Shown here: positions 25,901-32,800 of the stretch, one piece after another | How positions within the stretch are numbered: the stretch's first letter is position 1 | Layout of the letters: each line of letters begins with the position of its first letter | Source of the DNA: Rhizobium sp. WYCCWR10014 | GTDB taxonomy: Bacteria > Pseudomonadota > Alphaproteobacteria > Rhizobiales > Rhizobiaceae | NCBI RefSeq assembly: GCF_001657485.1 | Contig: NZ_LXFU01000023.1 | Span: forward strand, 1-64,000 | Direction of reading: 5' to 3' | Length of the DNA: 64,000 nt | Position numbers and translations under genes: made by a program | Notes under the pieces: generated by a model | Databases searched by the model: none | Seen by the model: the letters and a program-made list of their open reading frames with translations, nothing else | What the model was told of the DNA's origin: nothing

Positions 25901-26765
25901 GCTGGATCATATTGCCGAAATGCTCCATCGCCGTGGCGATCGAGATCAGCTTGTCTTCCAGCGCCCGAACGGCCGGACTTTCGCCCATGCCGCCGATATG
26001 GCGTTTGATGTCGTCGAGCCGATAAGCGAGCGAAACGAGTTCTTCCTGCAGCCCCTCGGTATCGAGCGCCGCAAGCCGGTTTTCGAAGCCGTCCCAGCGA
26101 TTTTCCATATGGCGCAGCGAATCTTCGCGCGCCAGGCCGTCCATCAGCGAGCGCAGCTCTTCGAAATCCTCACGAAGGCCCGTGGCCTCCGGTGCGGCGG
26201 AGCGGCCGGTCAGCTGGGTGATGCTCTGGGCAAGGCGGCCCATATCGGCGCGCATGTCGTCGGCGAAACGGCCGTCTCCGGCATTTGTCTTGATTTCGCG
26301 CAGCTCGGCGCGCAGCGCGTTCATCTCGCGGGTGACGCCCTCGGAAATGTCGCGCTTCAGGTCCTGCCGCAGATTGACGAGCGCCTGGGCGATCTCCGTC
26401 ATCGTGTCATCGCCGGCGCGGAAGGCGGGCGCCGGCACCGGGGCGGCGGCGCGCGGCGTGGGTTCACGAAGCTGCGGGGCCTGTTCGCGTGCATAGGGCC
26501 GTTCGCGGCTGGCTTCGAGTGCGCGCTGGCGTTGACGGATTTCGGCGAGCGGATCCGGCCGCGGCTCGGGCGGAGCCTTTGCGGGCCGGGGAGCATGGGA
26601 AGCGGCATAAGGATCGCGCTCGGCCGCTGCCGTGCGCGGCCGCTGTTCGCGCCCGCTGCCCATCAGCCCTTCGATGCGCGCCTCCAGCCCTTCGATCGTG
26701 CGGTTCAGCGCATCGAGCGAGGTCCTGTCGGACTGTCGGGAAGGATTTGATCGCGATCCGTTCAT
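22998..26765 (-). CDS. podJ: polar localisation factor PodJ-like protein
   Basis: A 1255-residue protein. Residues 1 to about 650 are largely charged heptad-like helices (TSLDALNRTIEGLEARIEG, many LEDRL / RLDEI repeats), typical of PodJ coiled coils. One transmembrane helix lies near 833-855 (PILLAVGAVLLAIMAFPLA). The periplasmic part has a Pro/Ala-rich linker, SEL1 repeats from about 983 to 1120 (ALFEIGARYSDGRN, AEYRLGSMYEKGNGV, AMHNLAVLYASGAL) and a peptidoglycan-binding domain at about 1190-1250 (AILNNNGFDAGVPDGEMG). PodJ organises the cell pole in alphaproteobacteria. The start at 26765 (MNGSRSNPSRQS) excludes 32 unlikely residues. Confidence 0.82.
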   Translation of the reverse strand: MNGSRSNPSRQSDRTSLDALNRTIEGLEARIEGLMGSGREQRPRTAAAERDPYAASHAPRPAKAPPEPRPDPLAEIRQRQRALEASRERPYAREQAPQLREPTPRAAAPVPAPAFRAGDDTMTEIAQALVNLRQDLKRDISEGVTREMNALRAELREIKTNAGDGRFADDMRADMGRLAQSITQLTGRSAAPEATGLREDFEELRSLMDGLAREDSLRHMENRWDGFENRLAALDTEGLQEELVSLAYRLDDIKRHIGGMGESPAVRALEDKLISIATAMEHFGNMIQPHDRVMSEQFAAMDIRLDEISRAIAASGRTATTNDPGLMQRLESRLAALADQIDLMSHDAANRVNPADELAMRLEALTGRVEELTKAEATSRLDERLEHLSYLLERTQETAPQADLTGTLSDISRKIDALENGAVNDVLAQRLDHLARRIDEMAHQQQAPAPAAIADDGAFLRLEGRLSDIAARLEESTSAAPTDPRALKNLEDQIAHLSALMSAPRESAVIPPELDQRMGAIEDYMATSDEYIIEAARQAAEAVVEAYSRHGGPQGVMPAADMSALTALAEDLRHLEDISREGEERTHKTFQALHETLVHIADRLDGMEDRGRPVAQMPVADVDFDVDPYALMVAEAEMNRTPAAAPTAKASPVIRTAEVAAEPVAPAQATAMSGTSAIAIEAATRTTEAATAAPAKASLLASLGKRLLPGKKAESRTTERPMIDPAPSIDPTDVVPTDAANELLEPGSGAPDVKKILERVRASQSAARGKPAGETDRADYIAAARRAAQAAAMEVDANPKQAAGRAEKKGASADKAGKASDKTGKTSAFSRYRRPILLAVGAVLLAIMAFPLARTLTSGERAPQPPAEVSALTGAAENPSPALPEATPAQPDAAALGTTAPAADAVPPAAEQAQPEATPPVGGDHLTDVTPLDGEGAATFAAPAPSGAAQETSGFVPAPAPQAAITIPDSVQPKSLADAASGGDALALFEIGARYSDGRNGMTVDQKQAASWYQLAADKGFAPAEYRLGSMYEKGNGVERDIAKAKGFYEQAANQGNASAMHNLAVLYASGALGQQDYATAASWFTKAANLGITDSQFNLAILCARGNGVPADLEESYKWFAIAAKGGDKDAAQKRDEVAKAMKPDQLERARAKADLWKAEPVDHRTNAIDIPDEWAGTGAKTASVDMKKAIRNIQAILNNNGFDAGVPDGEMGAKTVTAIKNFQKSVGQEPDGKVTDATVKALLERNKQGGKAI

Positions 26766-27096
26766 CTTCTTGCTCGCTTCGACTGCTCGACCTCTCGTCA
26801 GAGCTCGATCTTTGGCTTTTCCTCTGCTGCCCGCGTGTTTGCGCGGACCGGAGCGCACCATTCATAAGACGATAGTCAATTAGACTTTCCTCAAGCTGAA
26901 CGATGTAGCGGCATCCTTAAGGAACGCGAGACTGGGGAAAGGAATGCGGATCGCTACTGCTCAATCCGCACCTTTCACGAAACGTGGTAAACAAGCCGTT
27001 AATGCCGATGGGAATTTTTTAACGTTTGTGTTCCAAACGCCGTTTTTGGCGGCAATTGCCCCCGAACGCGTCACATCGAATGGCGCGCTCGCGCGC
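26766..27096. other. intergenic region upstream of podJ
   Basis: It contains the podJ promoter region, AT-rich near 26990-27060 (TTTTTTAACGTTTGTG). GCGCGCTCGCGCGC near 27082 is self-complementary and lies just past the stop of the VOC reading frame. No gene is seen. Confidence 0.4.
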
Positions 27097-27461
27097 TCAG
27101 GCGGGTCTGGGATATTGCAGCTCGATCTTCACGCCTTCGGGGCCGTAGACGAAGACCTGGCCGAAATCGGTGTCGGGAATATCGTAATATTCGTAGCGAT
27201 AGCCGCCAGCCTTGATGCGTTCCAGCGCCGGCCCGAATTCGTAAAGGCTGAAGGCGACATGGTTGAAGATGCCGGGCGGAAAATCGGTGCTGCGCGACGT
27301 CAGGCTGAGATGGATGACCGGGCGTTCGTCCAGATAGAGCCAGTGGCCGGGCGAGGGAAAGGGCGGCCGATAGCCTTCCCTGACGCCGAGCACGGCTTCC
27401 AGGAAGCCGATCATCTCATGCGCATCGCGGGTCTCGATGGTGACGTGGTCCAGGCCGGCAT
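27097..27461 (-). pseudogene. VOC (glyoxalase-like) family gene with a start-proximal frameshift
   Basis: The body encodes a VOC domain: LDHVTIETRDAHEMIGFL, GHWLYLDERPVIHLSL, IFNHVAFSLYEF and DFGQVFVYGPEGVKIELQYP. The only well-placed start, ATG 27461 with GGGAGGA five bases upstream, is one base out of frame with LDHVTIE. The interval from this ATG to the stop is 365 bases, one short of a codon multiple, so a single deletion after ATGCCGG explains it. The next in-frame ATG (27414) would drop the first strand and its metal-ligand histidine. The alternatives are a non-standard start or a sequencing error. Confidence 0.7.
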
Positions 27462-27548
27462 CGGTGTCCTCCCAGCCAGCGTTGACGGCAAAAGTCTAGC
27501 CTGTTTGAAACCGCCGCGAAAGTTGCCTTGTTCGTCTATTGCAGCAGC

Positions 27549-28250
27549 TCAGAAGTTCTCCGTCCAGGGCCGGACTTCCACCTCCAGCGACCACGCGCTG
27601 CGGTGCTGGCGAAGCACGTCGATATAGGTCTGGGCGATCGACTCCGGCAGCAGCGTGCCATCCGGCTTCTCCACACGGTCCGGCCGGATCTGCGAGCGCA
27701 CCGCGCCGTCGATGACGAAATGCGCGACATGGATGCCCATCGGCCCGAGTTCGCGAGCGGCACTCTGGGCAAGGCCGCGCAAGGCAAACTTGCCCATCGC
27801 GAAGGGGGCCGACTGCGCAAAGCCCTTCACGCTTGCCGACGCGCCGGTCATGAGGATGGCGCCACGGCCGCGCGGAATCATCCGACGCGCTGCCTGCTGC
27901 ACCACCAGGAAACCGCCGAAAGCGGTGGTCGCGATTGCCTTCTCGACCTCGGCGGGATCGAGTTCGGCGAGCGGGCCACGCTGACGGGCGCTGGCATTGA
28001 AGATCACCACGTCAGGTCCTCCGATTGCGGCGGCAGCCTCTTCGAACAGTGCTGCGACGCTCGCCGGCTGCGAGACGTCGGCGGTAAAGGCGCTGGCGCC
28101 GGTCTCCTCGATGAGCCCTTGCAGCTTCTCGATATTGCGGGCGGCGAGCCCGACCTTGACGCCCTGCGCCGACAATTGCCGGGCAAGCGATGCGCTGATA
28201 CCGGAGCCGGCGCCGACGATGAGTGCGCTCTCATAGGGAAAGTCGAACAT
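27549..28250 (-). CDS. short-chain dehydrogenase/reductase, atypical active site
   Basis: A 233-residue Rossmann-fold protein. The cofactor loop is VGAGSGISASLARQL and the NAG-like motif is FNASARQRGPL. The catalytic region reads MTGASASVKGFAQSAPFAMGK: a serine and the lysine are present, but the usual tyrosine of YxxxK is phenylalanine (FAMGK). It may therefore lack normal oxidoreductase activity or belong to a divergent subgroup. The start at 28250 has GAGGAAGAC just upstream. It lies 87 bases upstream of the VOC pseudogene on the same strand. Confidence 0.85.
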   Translation of the reverse strand: MFDFPYESALIVGAGSGISASLARQLSAQGVKVGLAARNIEKLQGLIEETGASAFTADVSQPASVAALFEEAAAAIGGPDVVIFNASARQRGPLAELDPAEVEKAIATTAFGGFLVVQQAARRMIPRGRGAILMTGASASVKGFAQSAPFAMGKFALRGLAQSAARELGPMGIHVAHFVIDGAVRSQIRPDRVEKPDGTLLPESIAQTYIDVLRQHRSAWSLEVEVRPWTENF

Positions 28251-28459
28251 GATGTCTTCCTCGATGGATCGTCCGTGAGACGTAGGAAGCCTGAACGGCC
28301 TTCGCCACAACTCGGCCGGAATTTCAGCTGCTGCGTCGAATCGATCGAGTAGGCACTGATGCGCGAGAGATGGATGAAGGGAAGGCCGGTCTGCGCAGAC
28401 AAGTCGTTGAGGGCAGGCTCGAAGCCAAAGGCGCGACGGCTCTTTGCGCAGAGGCGCTC

Positions 28460-28819
28460 CTACGGCTTGTCGATCAAAAGAGGAGCCACCAACGGTTTTG
28501 GTTTGTTAGCCTTGTAAAACATTAGTCTTGCTAACGAACAGTAGCTCTTTAGATCGCCTTTGGCTTCTTTCTCAAGCCGCTTCATTTCTGACCGGAAATA
28601 GGGATCAAGGGACGGAGAGATACCGGTTCCGTACTCGTACCCGGCGAAGAAATCGCCATTTAATTCAAGCTTTTCGCAATACATACCCGCAACGATCGCC
28701 CCAGCGGAATAAGATAGGAACTGCTCTTTCGTCAATATGGGATGGGGCGGTGGTTCCTGCGCAATTACCAATGAACAACTGATCAACAATCCTGTAGCGG
28801 CACCAATTACCTGTTTCAA
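28460..28819 (-). CDS. small exported protein of unknown function
   Basis: A 119-residue protein with a signal peptide (MKQVIGAATGLLISCSLVIA, probable cleavage near residue 20). The mature protein has the motifs EQFLSYSAGAIVAGMYCEKL, FRSEMKRLEKEAKGDLKSYC and ARLMFYKAN, with two cysteines about 50 residues apart that could form a disulphide in the periplasm. I do not recognise a family. It stands alone, upstream of the beta-oxidation cluster on the opposite strand. Confidence 0.7.
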   Translation of the reverse strand: MKQVIGAATGLLISCSLVIAQEPPPHPILTKEQFLSYSAGAIVAGMYCEKLELNGDFFAGYEYGTGISPSLDPYFRSEMKRLEKEAKGDLKSYCSLARLMFYKANKPKPLVAPLLIDKP

Positions 28820-29106
28820 ATGCGATTTCCCGAACGCCCTATTTCAATACGCTCCGGTATAGCAGCCGGCTACTGAACGATCGCAACCAATTTTTCGCGA
28901 TGGTTAAGACAGTGCTGCTGACCTACCGCGATGCTGTGATTTGCTGCCCCCGGCCCGAAGCATTGGCCGCGCGGTGATAGACGTTTCCGCTTATACCCCG
29001 TTCTGCGATGGACAAGGAAGATGAGATGGCGTCTGCTCCGCCAGTGCTTCATGGCCCGCGGATTCGTCTCTCGAATTTTTCAAGAAAAGACGATGCAAGC
29101 GCAAAA
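28820..29106. other. divergent intergenic region before the beta-oxidation cluster
   Basis: No gene could be supported. Together with 29129-29192 it carries the promoters for the leftward small exported protein and the rightward acyl-CoA dehydrogenase. Confidence 0.4.
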
Positions 29107-29128
29107 TTGACGTTTACGCAAACGTCAA
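29107..29128. promoter_or_regulatory. palindromic operator candidate of the beta-oxidation cluster
   Basis: Perfect inverted repeat TTGACGTTT - ACGC - AAACGTCAA, 65 bases upstream of the acyl-CoA dehydrogenase start. It resembles the TTTACGT/ACGTAAA-type sites described for MerR-family LiuR regulators of branched-chain and fatty acyl-CoA breakdown. That assignment is from memory of the motif class; the regulator gene is not in the window. Confidence 0.6.
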
Positions 29129-29192
29129 TATTTTGTAAGACAGTGCCCAAGGCCGGCGCGACCCGGTCAGCCGAATGGGAGGAATTTGAGAG

Positions 29193-30989
29193 ATGCCAGT
29201 CTACAAGGCCCCGGTGAACGATACGCTCTTCGTCCTGAACGACATGCTGGGTCTGGAACGCTACAACAATCTGCCGGGTTTTGCCGATGCGACCCCCGAT
29301 ATGATCGAAGCGATCCTCGGCGAGGCCGGACGGGTTGCCGAGGAAGCTCTCTTTCCGCTGAACTATTCCGGTGATCAGGAAGGCTGCACTCGCCACGAAG
29401 ATGCCAGCGTCTCGACGCCGAAGGGTTTCAAGGAAGCCTATAAGGCCTATCGCGAAGGCGGCTGGATCGGTCTTGCGGTGCCGGAGGAATTCGGCGGGCA
29501 GGGGCTTCCCTATACGCTGCATACCGCCGTCGGCGAATATACGTCGGCCGCCAACATGTCGCTGATGATGTATCCGGGCCTGACGCAGGGCGCGATCGCC
29601 GCACTCCTCGTCCACGGCTCCGACGAGCAGAAAGCCACCTATCTGCCGAAGATGGTGGATGGCACGTGGTCCGGCACCATGAACCTGACCGAGCCGCATT
29701 GCGGTACCGATCTCGGCATGCTGCGCACCAAGGCGGTGCCGCAGGCTGACGGCAGCTACAAAATATCAGGCCAGAAGATCTTCATCTCCGCCGGCGAGCA
29801 CGACCTGACCGACAATGTCATCCATCTGGTGCTCGCCCGCATCGAGGGTGCGCCCGAGGGCACCAAGGGCATCTCGCTCTTCATCGTTCCGAAATTCCTC
29901 GTCGGCGACGACGGCGCGCCGGGCGCCCGCAACGCTGTCTCCTGCGGCGCCATCGAGCACAAGATGGGCATCCACGCCAACGCCACCTGCGTGATGAATT
30001 ATGACGAGGCGACCGGCTTCCTGATCGGCACCGAAAACCGCGGCCTCAACGCCATGTTCGTGATGATGAACGAGGCCCGGCTGATGGTCGGTCTGCAGGG
30101 CATCGCCATTTCCGAGATCGCCTATCAGAACGCCGCCAACTACGCGCGTGATCGCATCCAGGGCCGCTCTCTGTCCGGCCCCAAGGCGCCGGACAAGAAG
30201 GCCGATCCGATCATCGTCCATCCGGATATTCGCCGCACGCTGATGACCATCCGCGCCTTCAATGAGGCGGGCCGCGCCTTCCTGCTCTGGACCGCGCTCA
30301 AGTCTGATATCGCCCACCGCGCTAGCGACGACAACGAGCGCCAGACGGCCGACGATATTCTCGGCCTCGTCACCCCGATCCTCAAAGGCGTGATGACCGA
30401 CAAGGGCTTCGATCATGCCGTCATGGCCCAGCAGGTCTTCGGCGGCCACGGCTATATCGAAGAACACGGCATGAGCCAGTATGTGCGCGATGCCCGCATC
30501 GCCATGATCTATGAAGGCGCCAACGGCATTCAGGCGCTCGATCTCGTCGGCCGCAAGCTGGCCTTGAACGGCGGCCGCGCCGCCATGGCCCTCTTCAAGG
30601 AGATCGGCGATTTCTGCGAGGAGAACCGCAGCAACGAAAAGCTCTCCTTCTTCACCAAGCACCTGAAGAAGGGCTTGAACGACGTCCAGGGCGCGACCAT
30701 GTGGTTCATGCAGAACGCCATGGCCAAGCCCGACAATGCCGGCGCCGGCTCGACCGACTACATGCACCTCTTCGGCCTCGTCATTCTCGGCTATATGTGG
30801 GCGAAGATGGCCAAAGCCGCCGAGGATGGCCTTGCATCAGGCGATGCCGCCCGCGAGGATTACCTGAAGAACAAGCTGGTCACCGCCCGCTTCTTCATGG
30901 AACGCCTCATGCCGGAAACCGCGCTTCGCAAGGCTCGCATCGAGGCCGGCGCCGACACGATGATGGAACTGGCCGCCGAAGCGTTTTGA
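29193..30989 (+). CDS. acyl-CoA dehydrogenase (long form)
   Basis: A 598-residue FAD enzyme for the first oxidation step of acyl-CoA breakdown. An N-terminal helical extension (residues 1-45) precedes the standard domains: WIGLAVPEEFGGQGLPY, NLTEPHCGTDLGMLRTKA, YKISGQKIFISAGEHD, and the helical domain ending MIYEGANGIQALDLVGRKL. The C-terminal extra domain (from about residue 470) marks the 600-residue bacterial form. GGGAGGAA precedes the ATG. Thiolase, cupin and FadJ genes follow on the same strand. Chain-length specificity cannot be told. Confidence 0.95.
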   Translation: MPVYKAPVNDTLFVLNDMLGLERYNNLPGFADATPDMIEAILGEAGRVAEEALFPLNYSGDQEGCTRHEDASVSTPKGFKEAYKAYREGGWIGLAVPEEFGGQGLPYTLHTAVGEYTSAANMSLMMYPGLTQGAIAALLVHGSDEQKATYLPKMVDGTWSGTMNLTEPHCGTDLGMLRTKAVPQADGSYKISGQKIFISAGEHDLTDNVIHLVLARIEGAPEGTKGISLFIVPKFLVGDDGAPGARNAVSCGAIEHKMGIHANATCVMNYDEATGFLIGTENRGLNAMFVMMNEARLMVGLQGIAISEIAYQNAANYARDRIQGRSLSGPKAPDKKADPIIVHPDIRRTLMTIRAFNEAGRAFLLWTALKSDIAHRASDDNERQTADDILGLVTPILKGVMTDKGFDHAVMAQQVFGGHGYIEEHGMSQYVRDARIAMIYEGANGIQALDLVGRKLALNGGRAAMALFKEIGDFCEENRSNEKLSFFTKHLKKGLNDVQGATMWFMQNAMAKPDNAGAGSTDYMHLFGLVILGYMWAKMAKAAEDGLASGDAAREDYLKNKLVTARFFMERLMPETALRKARIEAGADTMMELAAEAF

Positions 30990-31001
30990 CAGCGTACTCT
31001 C

Positions 31002-31144
31002 TTCTCCCCAGCGGGGAGGAGATGTCCGAAGGACAGATGAGGGGGTGAGCGACGAAGGAGCGAGCGGCCGTAAGGCTGAGTTTGCTGCGAGCGCCCCCTC
31101 ATCCGACCTCTTCGAGGCCACCTTCTCTCGTTGGGGAGAAGGGG
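31002..31144. repeat. palindromic intergenic repeat, variant family
   Basis: Facing arms CTTCTCCCCAGCGGGG...CAGATGAGGGGG and CCCCCTCATCCG...TTGGGGAGAAGG, with a central unmatched region. The CCTCATCCG / GGGGAGAAGG pieces recall the RIME-like copies but the middle differs. It lies between the acyl-CoA dehydrogenase and thiolase genes and could alter expression within the cluster. Confidence 0.6.
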
Positions 31145-31189
31145 ACTAAAATTCACCGGCGCCGCCGCGCCGTCAGGGAGATGAGACAA

Positions 31190-32398
31190 ATGACCGAGGT
31201 TTTCATTTACGACCACGTGCGTACGCCGCGCGGCCGCGGCAAGAAGGACGGCGCCCTGCATGAGGTGCCCTCCGTCCGCCTCGCGGCAAAGACCCTGGAG
31301 GCAATCCGCGACCGCAACGGGCTCAATACGGAAACGGTCGATGACATCATTATGGGCTGCGTCGATCCGGTCATGGATGCCGGCGCCGTCATCCCCAAGG
31401 CCGCCGCCTTCGAAGCCGGTTACTCCACGAAGGCGCCCGGCATGCAGATCTCCCGCTTCTGCGCCTCCGGCCTCGATGCCGTCAATTTCGGTGCGGGCAA
31501 GATCGCCCAAGGGGCCGACGACATCGTCATCGCAGGCGGTGTGGAAAGCATGTCCCGCGTCGGCCTCGGCATGTCCGGCGGCGCCTGGTTCATGGATCCT
31601 TCGGTGAATTTCCCGGCCTATTTCATGCCGCAGGGTGTCTCAGCCGATCTGATCGCCACCAAATACGGCTTCAGCAGAACCGATGTCGACGCTTACGCGG
31701 TCGAGAGCCAGAAGCGCGCCGCCCATGCCTGGGAAAAGGGCTGGTTCGACAAGTCGGTCATCCCGGTCAAGGACCAGAACGGCCTGACGATCCTGGCTAA
31801 GGATGAACACATGCGCCCCGGCACGGATATGCAGGCGCTCGCCTCCCTCAATCCGTCCTTCCAGATGCCCGGCGAGATGGGCGGCTTCGAGGCCGTCGGC
31901 ATCCAGGCCCATCCGGAGATCGAGCGCATCAACTATGTCCACCATGCCGGCAATTCCTCCGGCATCGTCGATGGCGCCAGTGTCGTCCTGCTCGGCTCCA
32001 AAGCCGGCGGTGAGAGCATGGGCATAAAGCCGCGCGCCCGCATCAAGGCTTTCGCCAATATTGGCTCGGATCCGGCCCTGATGCTGACCGGGCCTGTCGA
32101 CGTCACCGAGAAGCTGTTGAAACGATCAGGCATGAGCCTTGCCGACATCGACCTCTTCGAGCTCAACGAGGCCTTCGCCGCCGTGGTTCTGCGCTACATG
32201 CAGGCCTTCGACATCGATCACGACAGGATCAACGTCAATGGCGGCGCCATCGCCATGGGCCATCCGCTCGGCGCCACCGGCGCGATGATCCTCGGCACGG
32301 TGCTGGACGAACTTGAACGCCGCGACCTCAACACCGCGCTGGTGACGCTCTGCATCGGCGCCGGCATGGGTACCGCAACGGTTATCGAAAGGGTCTGA
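31190..32398 (+). CDS. acetyl-CoA C-acyltransferase (thiolase)
   Basis: A 402-residue thiolase that cleaves 3-ketoacyl-CoA with CoA to give acetyl-CoA. Active-site elements: [15 protein letters not shown] with the nucleophilic cysteine, [14 protein letters not shown] [45 protein letters not shown] with the histidine, and [16 protein letters not shown] with the second cysteine. The ATG at 31190 begins the family N-terminus ([15 protein letters not shown]); the longer frame runs through the repeat. The cupin gene starts two bases after its stop. Confidence 0.96.
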   Translation: MTEVFIYDHVRTPRGRGKKDGALHEVPSVRLAAKTLEAIRDRNGLNTETVDDIIMGCVDPVMDAGAVIPKAAAFEAGYSTKAPGMQISRFCASGLDAVNFGAGKIAQGADDIVIAGGVESMSRVGLGMSGGAWFMDPSVNFPAYFMPQGVSADLIATKYGFSRTDVDAYAVESQKRAAHAWEKGWFDKSVIPVKDQNGLTILAKDEHMRPGTDMQALASLNPSFQMPGEMGGFEAVGIQAHPEIERINYVHHAGNSSGIVDGASVVLLGSKAGGESMGIKPRARIKAFANIGSDPALMLTGPVDVTEKLLKRSGMSLADIDLFELNEAFAAVVLRYMQAFDIDHDRINVNGGAIAMGHPLGATGAMILGTVLDELERRDLNTALVTLCIGAGMGTATVIERV

Positions 32399-32400
32399 CG

Positions 32401-32784
32401 ATGGGCTTCAACACCGGCACGATCGAAACCGAATATGCCGAGGTCACCGAGCACTGGTCGCCCCGCGTCATCGCCGATCTCAACGGCCAGAGCGTCAAGC
32501 TCGCCAAGGTCCAGGGCCAGCTGACCTGGCATTCGCACCGCGACGAGGACGAGCTTTTCCTCATCTGGAAGGGGTCGCTGACCATCGAATATCGCGACCG
32601 CCCGCATGTGCATCTGAGCGCCGGTGATTTTCATGTCGTGCCGAGAGGTGTCGAGCATAATCCGGTTGCCGAGGAGGAATGCTGGATCGTGCTTTTCGAG
32701 CCGTCGCAGACCAAGCATACCGGCGATGTCGTCACCGAAAAGACGAAGACCTTAGACGCGCAGCGCAGCCATTTGCCGGCCTGA
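32401..32784 (+). CDS. cupin domain protein
   Basis: A 127-residue single-domain cupin. The first cupin motif is [18 protein letters not shown], with two histidines and a glutamate as metal ligands, and the second is [19 protein letters not shown]. It could be a small metal enzyme or a binding protein. It sits between the thiolase and FadJ genes with spacings of 2 and 16 bases, so it is expressed with them; a link to acyl-CoA metabolism is inferred only from that. Similar cupins accompany this cluster in rhizobia. Confidence 0.88.
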   Translation: MGFNTGTIETEYAEVTEHWSPRVIADLNGQSVKLAKVQGQLTWHSHRDEDELFLIWKGSLTIEYRDRPHVHLSAGDFHVVPRGVEHNPVAEEECWIVLFEPSQTKHTGDVVTEKTKTLDAQRSHLPA

Positions 32785-32800
32785 TCGGGGAGGAAACCCA

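Noticed and set aside
24762..26750. 662-codon open frame antisense to podJ
   Set aside because: No domain or ribosome site; the podJ frame has coherent coiled-coil, membrane, SEL1 and peptidoglycan-binding parts.
28004..28402. 132-codon frame overlapping the SDR gene in another frame
   Set aside because: It shares most of its DNA with the well supported SDR and has no motif.
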